From: Triatoma infestans
Lineage: Eukaryota; Arthropoda; Insecta; Hemiptera; Reduviidae
Reading direction: 5' to 3'
Length of the DNA: 64,000 nucleotides
NCBI GenBank assembly: GCA_011037195.1
Contig: JAAEAF010014562.1
Span: 1 to 64,000 of the forward strand
Shown here: piece by piece, positions 52,565 through 63,129 of the stretch
Numbering within the stretch: position 1 is the stretch's first letter
Layout of the letters: each line of letters begins with the position of its first letter
The notes under the pieces: generated by a model
The model's database searches: none
Told to the model about the DNA's origin: nothing
What the model saw: only the letters and a program-made list of their open reading frames with translations
Translations under genes and position numbers: made by a program

Positions 52565-52790
52565 AAAAAAGTTCGATTCCCGTCCGTGAGAGCAAAGTCG
52601 GTCGGTTGACCCAGCATCGTGATAAAAAGTGGGGAAGCTATAGTTAGCTAGTAGTACCCTAGGTAGCGAAGGCTGGAACTTAAACGGCGTGGGAACTGCG
52701 GCGTCCTTACCACACCACCCCTATTCAAATCGCCGTCTAGCAAGCCTAGGGACCCTTCATGGGCAATTGTCCCTTCAGGGGTTTAGAAAG
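52565..52790 (+). mobile_element. SINE-B-like element
   Basis: Begins with a box B-like GTTCGATTCCCGTCC and proceeds through CCTAGGTAGCGAAGGCTGG, GGCGTGGGAACTGCGGCG, CTTACCACACC and AAATCGCCGTCTAGCAAG. A reverse copy of the body is at 8452-8614. Box A is missing, so it is 5'-truncated. Confidence 0.55.
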
Positions 52791-52889
52791 AAAAGCTGGG
52801 AATTGGGAAAAAATCAAGGTTTGCACTAGTATGGTTTGGCAATGTCCAGAGAATTTGTGAGTAAGTAATTGAATATACAAATCTGATAG

Positions 52890-53179
52890 TTGTAGTGTGG
52901 TTGGTTCTGCAGAGCTGGAAAGTATCAGAAGATATTTTCGGTGAATGCCTGCTACTTTTTGTGATCATCGACCCGGTTTCGGGCGTTCGCCCATCATCAG
53001 GATGTTTGTGTCAAAAGAGTGTGATAATATAGACTTGCACAGAGCAATTTATATTCTGTGCAAGTCTATATTTATCATACTGTTTTAACAAAAAAATAAT
53101 TCTGATGATGGGCGAACGCTCGAAACCCGGTTGATGATCACAAAAGAAGTAGGCTGTCACGGAAAATAAATATCTCTCG
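52890..53179. mobile_element. FB1 foldback element, complete
   Basis: TTGTAGTGTGGTTGGTTCTG, CAGAGCTGGAAAGTATCAGA and CGACCCGGTTTCGGGCGTTC on the left. ATTCTGATGATGGGCGAACG, GTTGATGATCACAAAAGAAG and TAGGCTGTCACGG on the right. Confidence 0.83.
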
Positions 53180-53470
53180 ACAAATTTAATAAGATTTTAT
53201 TCGTATCATTTCTGTAGTTGATTTTTTTTGTATTTTTATGCACATCATTTATGATTCGTTTCGTTTAATTTTCTGTTGTCAAAATCTGTATGTTAGTAAA
53301 GTCAAATTTGTTTTTTTTATTTTCTGACGTGATGTTTTGTTAAGGTTATTAAAAAATATAATAAATTTATCGAAACATTGGTAAGAATTCATTTATAGAC
53401 CACGAATGTTAAACTATTTTTAAATTGCATAAAGCTGCATAGAAAGAAAGAGAAGCTGTATTTTTTTTTT
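53180..53470. other. AT-rich intergenic
   Basis: No recognised feature. Confidence 0.5.
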
Positions 53471-53670
53471 AAATTTAAGGCGCGTCAACATCTATGGTCA
53501 TTGGCGCTCGGAGCCCCTTCTCAATGCACTGCCCCGCCTCCGGACAGTGAGCTGTAGAAGCTCCTAAAAAGAAAAAAAAAATCTAAGGTAGTACAGCACA
53601 GCTGGACTCGAACCTGGGTCCTCCGTGTCATGAGTCCAGTATGCTAACCACTTAGCAAATCCCTTTCCCT
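53471..53670 (-). mobile_element. SINE-A, body shortened
   Basis: AAATTTAAGGCGCGTCAACA, TGGACTCGAACCTGGGTCC and GCTAACCACTTAGCAAATCC. Part of the central hairpin pair is missing. Confidence 0.84.
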
Positions 53671-54204
53671 AAATAAATGCATAAATTCGTGAATAAAATC
53701 CAGAAATGGATTTTTGAGAAAACTAACCATAGATAAGTGTAAAAAATTATTAATTAAATTTATTATGGAAATGTGAATTTATTGGCTCCTGCATTTAAAA
53801 CAGGTGGCGGGATTTTGTCCAGTTAATGTTTAGCGCTGTGATGGCTTTCTATACCGTGGTGAGGGGTTTAAGTACAGACAGCACTATCAGGCTTCCAAGA
53901 TTTTCTCCGCCCTAGTAGCCACTACAAGTAATCCGGCTACCTAAGACCCCCTGCGGGACACCTAATAAATCAAAAAATTAATACTGAACTGAAGCGCGAA
54001 GTCCGTTAGTTTGGTTAGAAGTTCGGCTGGAAGAACCTAGAAGAGATAAGTGCCAAAAATGTGGATATTAGTGGATATATGTGGGACTTAGAAGAAGGTA
54101 CCAAAGAAAAATGAAAACACGAAGACCCAGAATATGATGGAAGTGGTATTTTGGAATGGATAAGGTTTAATATAACCAACATTGAATAGCTTTCAGATAT
54201 TTTT
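53671..54204. other. No gene recognised
   Basis: Could include the distal 3' UTR of the minus-strand host gene: GAATTTATTGGCTCC at 53775 is AATAAA on the minus strand. That is speculative. Confidence 0.35.
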
Positions 54205-54450
54205 AATGTATTTTGCGCAACTCGACGTTTCGACAGAACTATATAAACATATTATAATCCATTTTATAATTTACATAAAGTCGGTCCACATACGTATTAA
54301 CAAATGCAAAAATTAAAATAAAACTTTTTTTTTAACGTTGTCTTATCATGGACAAAGAAATGAGTAACGAAATTAAGTTACAATCTTAAAAACTCTTGAA
54401 AATGACCATGTATTGTGTCGAAACGTCGAGTTGGACAAAATAAATAATTT
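54205..54450. mobile_element. FB4 inverted-repeat element
   Basis: Ends TTTTGCGCAACTCGACG/TTTCGACA and TGTCGAAACGTCGAG/TTGGACAAAA are reverse complements with one or two mismatches, about 240 bp apart. The interior is AT-rich and non-coding. A small MITE or foldback is likely. It falls in what may be the 3' UTR or downstream region of the host gene. Confidence 0.55.
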
Positions 54451-54760
54451 CTGGGCGCCAATTATATTATCGGCGCGCCTTAAAAATAGATTTATGCCAC
54501 ATATTTGAAGAGACAACTCTTCTTCTTACATTCAGAGTATTTTTTTCATCTTTTGATCCCTAGAAATTCATTGCTGAAATTTTTGACAACCCTAAGTTAG
54601 ACCATGTAACACAGAAAAACAAAAAAAAGTAAAAAATAAATAAATTAACAAAAAAAAGAGAAATAGATTAAGTGCCTCCTAAGAAATAACGGCCGTGAAT
54701 CGAAATTTAAAAAAAAATTAAAGACATTAAATAATGTTCAAAAAAAAAAAATATTTTTTT

Positions 54761-55498
54761 TTAACATTCACTATAGGGCTGATGGTGCAACGTAGTCCGG
54801 GAGGTGTAATCTGGTTGTAAATGACAGACAACCGTTTCACCATCCAATACGGCAACCGTACCCTGATGCGGTGCAACAACCGTACCATGATGGTGTCCAA
54901 CAGCAGCCGCAGCTTGCTCCTTCAACCTTTGCCTATATGCTACATCAAAAGCTGCATGAAAATTACGATCAGTGGCTACAGACGCAGGTGTATATGGTAT
55001 TAAAGGCCTATGATCACCATAACTTCTAGAAGATTGACGCGACATATCTGATACACGTCTACCATCTTCATCCGACATATCGGATACTTGTAATACTTCT
55101 GTACATGCGGCCCTTTCACGTTCACGTTCAATTTCTTCGTATACTGGATCATCGTCTGGTAGTCCTGTAACAACGTTGGCCGCTACACCGCCCATAACAC
55201 TTCCTGCACCATTAACGCCACCACCAACAACACCACCGGCTGCTCGCCTTTCACGTATCTCTGTATATGTATGATTCCATGGTGATGTAGCCCTTAGACT
55301 GCCATTAGCTCTCTTTGCGCGAGCACCAAGGGTAACAGCTCCATGGCTTCCACTGCTCCCGTAACCTCCATAGCCGCTTTTATCTTTATGCCTCAGCAGA
55401 CTGTTACTAGTTAGTACGGTTGTCTGCCCTTTTGGAGATTCTTCTTGTTCAGACCCACCATGTCCTGAGTCCCGACTAAACGATTTAAAAGAAATGTT
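54761..55498 (-). CDS. Cirl: Host gene terminal exon, cytoplasmic-tail-like; possibly latrophilin (Cirl)
   Basis: The open frame ends at a TAA at 54761-54763. A polypyrimidine tract with TTTTTTCTGTACAG (acceptor AG at 55499-55500) marks the exon start; codons upstream of it are intronic. The exon encodes about 245 residues: NISFKSFSRDSGHGGSEQEE, PWNHTYTEIRERRAAGG, a Gly/Val-rich stretch, DDDPVYEEIERERE, SDMSDEDGRRVSDM, SRQSSRSYGDHRPLIPY, RNFHAAFDVAYRQRLKEQAA and VLDGETVVCHLQPDY. It has no membrane segment, is rich in Ser, Gly and acidic clusters, and has Tyr motifs suited to a signalling tail. I recall a similar tail in insect latrophilin-type adhesion GPCRs, but could not search. Other receptors remain possible. 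Codon use and conservation-like motifs contrast with all surrounding repeats. Confidence 0.6.
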   Translation of the reverse strand, partial: NISFKSFSRDSGHGGSEQEESPKGQTTVLTSNSLLRHKDKSGYGGYGSSGSHGAVTLGARAKRANGSLRATSPWNHTYTEIRERRAAGGVVGGGVNGAGSVMGGVAANVVTGLPDDDPVYEEIERERERAACTEVLQVSDMSDEDGRRVSDMSRQSSRSYGDHRPLIPYTPASVATDRNFHAAFDVAYRQRLKEQAAAAVGHHHGTVVAPHQGTVAVLDGETVVCHLQPDYTSRTTLHHQPYSEC

Positions 55499-55810
55499 CT
55501 GTACAGAAAAAACAGAAAACATGAAAAAAATAACACAAAACATGTAATTGAATTTTGGCTAGGTAAGAAATAAATTTCAAAAAGAGCATTCTCACGATTG
55601 GTACAAAAAAGAATTCTTCGTACGAAATTCCCGAAAAACATTGCAAATGAAAAAAAAAGGCTTTATAAAAATATACACTAGATTATACTTGAAAAATTGC
55701 AATCGCGAGAATGCACCATCAACTGTCATAAACACAAGAAAGTAGTGTACATCTTCCAGAATGAAACTGCATAAGTGGCCTAAGAATGCTAGAAATAAGG
55801 ACTTTACATA

Positions 55811-57745
55811 AGCTAACTGGGGAACAACACTAGACAGGCAACTCTGTCCCACTTGCTATTATAACCTGTTCTATTTTAGGTTACTACCTTACAGTTCCAA
55901 GAAGTACAGAACGAGCAACAAGAGCTAACTGGGGAATAACACTAAAATAGGCAACTTTGTCCTAGTTGCAACTGTAAACTGCACTGTGTTAGTTTACTAC
56001 CTTACAGTTAGATCGTACAAAAAGTATGGAACAAGCAATAAAAACTAAACTAGGGAAGGACACTGACACAGACAACATTGTCCTAGTTGCAACTGTAACC
56101 TGCTTTGTTTTAATTTACTAGCTTACACTAAGATCGAACAAGAAGTCTGGGACAGGCAACAAGAGCTAACTGAGGACAACACTGTGACTGGCAACGTTGA
56201 CTCCTAGTTGCAACTGTAACCAGCATTGTTTTAGTTTACTACCACCTTACAGTAAGATCGAACAAGAACTCTGCGGCAGGCAATTAGAGCTAACTGGGGG
56301 ATAACACTGAGACAGGCAATTTTGTCCTAGTTGCAACAGTAACCTGCATTGTTTTAGTTTACTACCTTACAGTAAGAACGAACAAGACGTCTGGAACCGG
56401 CAAGAAGAGCTCACTGGGGAACAACACCGGCACAGACAACATTGTCCTACTTGCAACTGTAACCGACACTATTTTAGGTTCCTACCTTACAGTTGCAAGA
56501 AGTCTAGAACAGATAACAAGAGCTCGCCGGGAAAAAACACTGAGATAGGCAACCTTGTCCTAGTTGCATCTGTACCGATTTGTTTTAGTTTACTACCTTA
56601 CAGATGCAAGACGTGTGCAACAGGCAACAAGAGCTCACTGGGGAATAACACTGACACAGACAACTTTGTCCTAGTTATAACTGTAACCTGCGTTGTTTTA
56701 ATTTACTAGCTTACAGTAAGATCGAACAAGAAATCTGGGACAGGCAACAAGTGCTAAATGGGGAACAACACTGAGACAGGCAACGTTGACTCCTAGTTGC
56801 AACTGTAACCTGCTCTGTTTTAGGTTACTACCTTACAGTAAGATCGAACAAGAAGTCCGGTACAGGCATCGAGATCTAACTGCGGAATAACACTGAGACT
56901 GACAACATTGTCCTACTTGCAACTGTAACTGTATTGCAACTGTATTTTATGTTACTACCTTACAAGAAGTCTGAAACAGGTAATAAGAGCTAACTGGGGA
57001 ATAATACTGAGGCAGACAACGTTGACTCCTAGTTGCAACTGTAACCAGCATTGTTTTAGGTTACTACCACCTTACAGTAAGATCGAACAAGAACTCTGCG
57101 ACAGGCAATTAGAGCTAACTGGGGGATAACACTGAGACAGGCAATTTCGTCCTAGTAGCAACAGTAACCTGCATTGTTTTAGTTTACTACCTTACAGTAA
57201 GATCGAACAAGAAGTCTCGGGCAGGCAATAAGAACTAAACTGAGGAATAACACTGACACAGACAACTTTGTCCTATTGCATCTGTACCTGCTCTCCGTTA
57301 GTTTACTACCTTACAGTAAGATCGAAAACGAAGTCTGGGACAGGCAACAAAAACTGACTGGGGAATAACACTGAGATAGGCAACTTTGTCCCAGTTGCAA
57401 CTGTTACCTGCATTGTTTTTGTTTACTACCTTACAGTTAGATCTTACAAGAAGTCTGGAACAGGCATCAAGAGCTAACTGGGGAATAACACTGAGACAGA
57501 CAACTTTGTCCTAGTTGCAAACTGTAACCTGCACTATTTTAGGTTACTACCTTACAGTTGCAAGAAGTCTGGAACAGGTAACAAGAGCTCACTGGGGAAT
57601 AACACTGAGACAGGCAACTTTGTCGTGCTTGCAACTGTAACTTGCTCTGTGTTAGTTTACTACATTACAGTTAGGTCGTACAAGAAGTTTGGAACAGGAA
57701 ACAAGAGCTAATGTTATTCCCACATTGAGACAGACATGATTTTTT
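55811..57745. repeat. Minisatellite, ~118 bp unit, about 16 copies
   Basis: Units begin near GAGCTAACTGGGGAATAACA and include CACTGAGACAGGCAACTTTG, TCCTAGTTGCAACTGTAACC and TTTAGTTTACTACCTTACAG. Starts fall at about 55811, 55923, 56044, 56164, 56287, 56407, 56519 and so on to 57707. Variants such as GTTGACTCCTAG and CTACCACCTTACAG recur 825 bp apart, so a seven-unit higher-order repeat exists. Some units drop the GTAAGATCGAAC part. It lies about 0.3 kb upstream (gene sense) of the terminal exon, hence probably intronic. Confidence 0.92.
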
Positions 57746-58257
57746 ACAACCTGTCCTATAATCTTACACTCAAAACTCAATATATTTCATGAAATTCAAA
57801 TTTTTAACAAAAGTAATTTGAAATAAAATTAAAAAATATGTTAATTCTAACATAATTGGTTTTACATAATGAATAAAATTTAATTCTATTCATTTTTTAG
57901 GGGGAGTTTTTATAATTATTAGGTGGCAGATATTAGAGGATGTGGCATTTACTTCTATTTTATTGAAGTATTTCGAGTTAAACTTCCAAAAATGTACAAG
58001 TTGCCGAGTTTCTACAAACTACAAGATCTAAAAAATTTTTTTGTGCAACTGCCCTTGAAAGGTCGAATGCTGTCAATTGTCGCGTTTTAGTGAAGGCCGT
58101 GTGGGTTAATACGGAACAGCTTTCATTGCCTGTGTAAGTTTCTGACGTTTGTTACCAGGTTCCCTGGTAAAATAGGAAGATTAGCTTCCTATTTTTCCTC
58201 ATAATACTGGCTTCACAACAATGTTATTGCCACATAGGGGGATCTATTTATTTTTTT
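57746..58257. other. No gene recognised
   Basis: AT-rich on the left; GGTTCCCTGGTAAAATAGG near 58160 belongs to no family here. Probably intron or intergenic. Confidence 0.4.
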
Positions 58258-59210
58258 TGTCCGTGGGGAGGGACCAAACCTTGCGCTATCCAACGCCCCA
58301 CTGGGCCCCCATATGGCTACCCCAAGAAAAACAACAACAAATCGGGTCTAGAACAAATATCCAGACCCGGGTCTAATCCATTTAAGATTCACTGCAATCC
58401 GAACAAATCGGCCAATAACCTTAAGAGGAAATAGCCTAAGCTCTTCCACAGACATTCTGCTCCGATCAAAGGTACTGAACCTAATTTCCTCGCAACCTAG
58501 GCAATCTGTCATAAGATTGATGTGTGTTTCCTTCTCTATCTCACAGACTCTACGAAATGGATCCAGCATGAGCACCATTACTTAGAGGTGTCTCCTTAAA
58601 CCACAATGTCGAAGTAAGGGATCCAACCAGAGCCTGAGAGAGCTCCCTGAATGACACAGCAACGTCTCACTAGTAGCCCTGTCCGGACCCCCGATGAGCA
58701 TTTTGGACTGCGGACAACCAACTGAGCTCATCCATAAAGATGAATGCTGTGAAGTTGTCCATGACTGGAACCTGACAGGCATGTGCCAGAAGACACGCCA
58801 ACAGCAGGCTCGGGGGCCAATGAAGGGAAGAGAGGCGCCTAATTTGGCACACCTAACCCATTCCCAAAAATGCCCATGTGACCCGGTACTCAGACTAGAA
58901 GCATATTCTGCAGAGAAGATAGCTCTTCCAGTCTTTTAGAACATTCTATCCCCAACCTGCAAGTGAAGACACATGAACTCAGCGCCTTCAGCGCAGCTTG
59001 GCTATCCGAGCAGATACAAACACCTTTTAAGTTAGTGTTACGTACCCTCTCATCCAAGATACAATAAAGAATTGCATAAAACTCGGTCTAGAAGACTGTG
59101 GTCCATTCACCAAGAGATACTGTCAATAGCGGGATCTAACTCAGATTACTCTCACGAATGGCAAGAGCGCTTTAGGCAATTCCAACATTTCCGATGAGCC
59201 TAAATATGCA
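58258..59210 (-). mobile_element. LINE-X fragment retaining the RNase H domain
   Basis: Minus-strand frames in order: SLGEWTTVF, TEFYAILYCILDER (Glu of RNase H), CICSDSQAALKALSS (catalytic Asp block), LEELSSLQNMLLV, VPGHMGIFGN (C-terminal RNase H), FPSLAPEPAVGVS, SFDIVV-like sequence, RKHTSIL, EELRLFPLKVIGRFVR and LNGLDPGLDICSRPDLLLFF. The 3' UTR reads GGGGTAGCCATATGGGGGCC and TTGGATAGCGCAAGGTTTGG. This is the longest LINE-X piece, so the parent element had RNase H after RT, as in I/R1-like LINEs with RNase H. Frameshifts are numerous. Confidence 0.72.
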
Positions 59211-59609
59211 TGGTGGAACCCGAACTATTTTAAAGGTAAGCTTAAAGATTATTCTTCCAGAACATCCTATAACGTTCTTAGTAAAAATGCAGTACCCCCC
59301 CCCCCCGGTACATACCACATTTTGGAGAAGAAGATATCCACCACAGAATATCCCTCCAGATCTTGAAGTTTCCCGAACGGAAGTTTAACATAAAATACTT
59401 GAAAAAAAGACAGAGTTGCTCAAGAGGGAAAAAATGCCGGGGTCATCTGCAAGTAGCCATAAAAAAAAAGTTAATGTCAGAGGAAGACCCCCCTAGTTTA
59501 ATCTTTTCGATAGGAACTAGATAGCTCCTGGCTATATTTACGAGTATATAGATGGCCATATAAATGGCTACTTAGGCCGTCAAAAACCTCTTATAATATC
59601 ATTTTTCAC
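59211..59609. other. No gene recognised
   Basis: Contains a poly-C run near 59295. No feature assigned. Confidence 0.4.
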
Positions 59610-59745
59610 TTAATCTATAGTATTGCGATCTTGCCAAATTTTTTGGAAATTCAGTTTACACAGATAATACGCATGTTTCGATGTCCCCTGAGTGCGAAAA
59701 AAGCGTTCTACCAAATGGTCGTTAAAAAAACCATTTTTTAATTAA
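59610..59745 (-). repeat. MDR 3' block, reverse
   Basis: GATCTTGCCAAATTTTTTGG and TGTTTCGATGTCCCCTGAGT correspond to the reverse of the GGGACCTC...TTTGACACGATT block. Confidence 0.5.
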
Positions 59746-59751
59746 TATCCG

Positions 59752-60118
59752 CCGTAGCATGCATATTTATATTGTTCCTGCGCGGTTTCGGATTTTCATC
59801 CATTGTCAGAGCACATTCACCAAGTTCGTGTAGAGACATCACTTCAACTTATTGTTTCTGTTACACTCACACTTGTTGGTTGTATATATGTGAGGAAGGT
59901 TATAAAGTTATGTTCAACATAATCTTAGAACCTCCCCACATATATACAACCAATAAGTGTGAGTGTAACAGAAAAATTAAGTTGAAGTGTGAACTCTCTA
60001 CTTGAACTTGGTGAATTTGCTCTGACGATGGATGAAAATTCGACACCGGTCAGGAACAAAATAAATATGCATGCTACGACGGATAAAATACCAGATGTTA
60101 TCCAGCATTGCAGACCCA
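59752..60118. mobile_element. FB3 foldback element, complete
   Basis: Left arm CCGTAGCATGCATATTTATA, GCGGTTTCGGATTTTCATCC, TTGTCAGAGCACATTCACCA and TTACACTCACACTTGTTGGT. The right arm is the reverse complement (ACCAATAAGTGTGAGTGTAA, GACGATGGATGAAAATTCG, ATATGCATGCTACGACGG). Arms are ~170 bp with a short centre near 59925. Non-coding. Confidence 0.8.
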
Positions 60119-60129
60119 TCCACATATTC

Positions 60130-60335
60130 TTTATTAATGTTCATTAAGTGTAGTTATTACATTTCCTCCCATGAAAAAATGTGCCATGAATCCGAAACAA
60201 AATGGTAGTCGGATGGAGATAAATCTGGGACTATAGGGTGGGTGTAAAAAGAAGTTCAATGCCATCAAGTGACGTGGGGAATTGTGTGGCCTAGCATTTT
60301 CTTGCTGGAGCGAAACTTATCTGCGATTAATTAAA
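60130..60335 (-). pseudogene. Mariner transposase C-terminal relic
   Basis: Minus-strand frames read GHTIPHVT then FYTHPIVPDLSPSDYHFVSD and SWHIFSWEEM. HPPYSPDLAPSDYHLF with the third catalytic Asp is the hallmark of mariner (DD34D). Stops and shifts are present. Confidence 0.6.
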
Positions 60336-60359
60336 CGCTGGGGCTATTTTCGAATACAT

Positions 60360-60590
60360 TAGATTGGCCCGGGGGGGTCTCCAACCCAGACCCCGCAGCC
60401 ATTTTGGCAACCCCTTAGTAGACGAAACCTCCCCTCTTCATGAGGTCAAAGGGCTTCCCCCCCACTAGTCCTTCTTGCATTACGATATCCTCCGGTCTCA
60501 ACGTGCCAAAGATCCTCGTACCACAATCTGCCGATTGCAACGCACTCAAACAGAAAGGTGAGAGGCCGTCTCCCTCTACTAGGGAGGGTA
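60360..60590 (-). mobile_element. LINE-X 3' fragment inside mariner relic
   Basis: Minus strand reads RPLTFLFECVAIGRLWYEDL, WHVETGGYRNARRTSGG and a 3' end GGGCCAATCTAATG. It parallels 2930-3130 (LLFDCVTIGTLRIEIFGTL), including the TAATC-type tail. Confidence 0.6.
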
Positions 60591-60774
60591 GTAATATCCG
60601 TCTATATCCCTCTATCTAGGGGGGGTTGATGTTAGACTATCCTAACATAGTCTTCACAAGGGCTCCGAGTTTATTAACCCCACCTTGTGCAGATGATTTT
60701 CGAGTAAATTCTATCTAGTTTTGTTAAAAGTAAAGATCGAAATTCATTGGCGGTCCATCGGGAACTATTATTAT
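60591..60774. other. Unassigned spacer
   Basis: TCCCTCTACTAGGGAGG and TCCCTCTATCTAGGGGGG are adjacent short palindromic motifs. No gene. Confidence 0.35.
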
Positions 60775-61285
60775 TACTTATCTGTGGGGAGGGACCAACC
60801 CTACGCTATCCAAAGCCAGACCTGGGTTTAATCTATCTAAGATTCACCGCAGTCCGAACAAATCGGACAATAGCCTTAAGGGGAAATAGCCTAAGCTCTT
60901 CCACATACATCCTGCTCCAACCAAAGGTCCTGAACCTAATCTTCACACAACCCAGACAATCTGTCATAAGATGGATGGGTGTTTCCTCCTCTGTCTCACA
61001 GAATCTACAAAATGGATCCAGCATGAGCTTCATTACGTAGAGATGTCTCCTTAAACCACAATGTCCAGTAAGGGATCCAACCAGATGCCTGAGAGAGCTC
61101 CGTGAAAAACACAGCAACGTCTCACTAATAGCCCTCTTCGGACCTCCGATGAGCATTTTAGACTGCCGACAACCAACTGAACTCATCCATAAGGATGAAT
61201 GCTGTGAAGCTGTCCATGATTGGAAGTCTGACAGACCTAATTCATGAAAGTCCATCGGGAACTCCTTCATAGTTCCAGAAAACGC
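60775..61285 (-). mobile_element. LINE-X 3' fragment, best-preserved coding end
   Basis: A continuous 145-codon minus-strand frame (60833-61270): FQSWTASQHSSLWMSSVGC, SKMLIGGPKRAISETLL, SRSSLRHLVGSLTGHCGLRR, DPFCRFCETEEETPIHLMTD, CLGCVKIRFRTFGWSRMYVE and ELRLFPLKAIVRFVRTAVNL. CxxC-x8-HxxxxC is the final Cys/His motif. The 3' UTR includes TTTGGATAGCGTAGGGTTGG. The 5' truncation lies downstream of RNase H. Confidence 0.78.
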
Positions 61286-61289
61286 ACAA

Positions 61290-61570
61290 TTTTTTTCTCA
61301 AATTCCCCCTTGCACTAACTGGAAATGCCGCTTGTCCACAACTGACCAACTATTGAACCATGTGTCTCAGGAAATCGCCAGTAAATCCACTTCTCATCAA
61401 ATGCCACTTATTCTTTTGTAAAAGTACATGTCAGATAGATATTTTTTTTAAAGAGAAGTTGGCAAGTATCCATTTTCCTGTTGAGGTGTAAAGTTCATGC
61501 GTCACTAACCTACATCTCCTTTTAACCTTTCCTATAACATGGAGATGGCGGCTGATGCAAGTCTTTAGAC
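61290..61570 (-). pseudogene. Possible mariner transposase central relic
   Basis: Minus strand reads VAFDEKWIYWRFPETHGSIV followed by GQLWTSG, resembling the mariner block GDE.W...Y.PETK.QS..W with the first catalytic Asp. Together with 60130-60335 it would be one mariner copy interrupted by LINE-X fragments. Short and degenerate. Confidence 0.4.
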
Positions 61571-61660
61571 ACTGCAGTAAGGCTACGAGTAATTAAGGTT
61601 GAATTAGGGACTCGAAAGCTTCTTGTAAAGCCTCAACTACACATGATAATCTAGGACATC

Positions 61661-61925
61661 TTGTGGTTGTTTCGCAGAGCTGGAAAGCATCAGATATTTT
61701 CCATGATACCCTGCTACATTTTTAGTCATCGACCGGTTTCGGGCATTCGCCCACCATCAGGATGCTTTTTGTCAAACAGTGTGATAACATAGATTTGCAC
61801 AGAGCATGAGTGTATAAACTAAATGTGATCTGTGCAAATCTATATTATCACACTGTTTGACAAAAAGCCCGAAACCGGTCGATGACCACAAAAATGAGCA
61901 GGCTATCACGGAAAATATCTCTGAA
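61661..61925. mobile_element. FB1 foldback element, complete
   Basis: TTGTGGTTGTTTCGCAGAGC, TGGAAAGCATCAGATATTTT and GACCGGTTTCGGGCATTCGC on the left. TTATCACACTGTTTGACAAA, GAAACCGGTCGATGACCACA and GCAGGCTATCACGGAAAATA on the right. The right arm has lost the CATCCTGATGATGGGCG part. Confidence 0.83.
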
Positions 61926-62329
61926 GGACATACATCTTCTCCTACGACTTCACATACGGTACGATGAGTAGCTTAGAAGCCTGTACACACTTTTTTTTCC
62001 CCATTAGTGACGTAAAACTACCAATATATGGTGAGACAAGATCATGGCTTTCTAAAAAAAGTCAGCTCCCAATTGAAGTGACTATTTGAAGGGGACATAA
62101 TACGTATAGAAACACTCTACACAGTCTAAGATTAATATAATATCGTGTTTTGTAAACATCGAGAGTTATGTGGATGGGTTTTTTAAAGTCCATGGAACTT
62201 CTTTATTAGAAAAACGGCCATTTTATTTTTTTATACACCCTATTATGTCATACTCCGCTCATATTGAACAATACATGAAATACCTGACAGGCAACGATTT
62301 CATTATTATTATTATTCAAGAAAAGAAAA
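61926..62329. other. No gene recognised
   Basis: The plus-strand frame from 62170 is Phe/Tyr-rich with no motif; an ATT run lies at 62302-62317. Confidence 0.4.
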
Positions 62330-62710
62330 AGCGAAACCCTATGCTATACAAAACCTCCCTGGGCCCATATAGCTACCCCAAAAGAATAACAACTACCGGG
62401 TTTTGAACAAAAATCCAGGCCCGGGTTTTACCCATCTAAGTTTTACCACAGTCCGAACAAAGCGGACCAGAACCTTAAAAGGACATAGCTTAAGATCTTC
62501 TACCGATATCCTATTTCGGCTAAAGATCCTAAACCTTATCACCTCAAAGCCCAAACAATCCGTCATAAGATGTATGGGTGTTTCCTTCCCCGTCTCACAG
62601 ACTCTACAAAAGGGGTCAGGATGAGCCCCATTGTATGGAGATGGTCTCCTTAAGCTACAATGCCCAGTGAGGAAGCCAACCAGATATCTGAGAGAGGTCC
62701 GTGAAACAAC
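62330..62710 (-). mobile_element. LINE-X 3' fragment
   Basis: Minus-strand frames read RTSLRYLVGFLTGHCSLRR, PFCRVCETGKETPIHLMTDC, LGFEVIRFRIFSRNRISVED and LKLCPFKVLVRFVRTVVKLR, then a 3' UTR with GGGTAGCTATATGGGCCC. Truncated at its 5' end. Confidence 0.72.
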
Positions 62711-62800
62711 AATTTCATAAAAACTAAATAAATGATAATTAATAATAATCTATGAATTAATTACAAAACGGCAATATACCAAAATTATCTTCAATATTAA

Positions 62801-63025
62801 GGGAAGGGAATAGCTAAGTGGTTAGCGTACTGGACTGTCACGCGGAGGATCTTGGTTCGAGTCCAGCTGTGCTGTCCTTAGATTTTTTTTCTTCCTAGGA
62901 GCCTCTTACAGCTCATTGTCCGGTGATGGACAGTGATGTCTGTAACGAAAGAACACTGTCCGGAGGCCGGCAGTGCACTGAGAAGGCTCCAGGCGCCAAT
63001 GACCATAGATGTTGACGCGCCTTAA
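62801..63025 (+). mobile_element. SINE-A, near full-length
   Basis: GGGAAGGGAATAGCTAAGTG, TGGTTCGAGTCCAGC, GGTGATGGACAGTGATGTCT and GTTGACGCGCCTTAAAAA, then a TA-rich tail. Confidence 0.88.
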
Positions 63026-63129
63026 AAAAAATATATATATATTATTTTTTTAATTATTTTTTTCAAGTCTCTACCGATGTGGCTACATTTCTTCAAAGAA
63101 TCAAGCAACACTATGAAAAACAATGTTCA

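Noticed and set aside
55811..57745. CRISPR-like array because of regular repeats
   Set aside because: The unit is a continuous ~118 bp tandem repeat without unique spacers, in a eukaryotic intron context.
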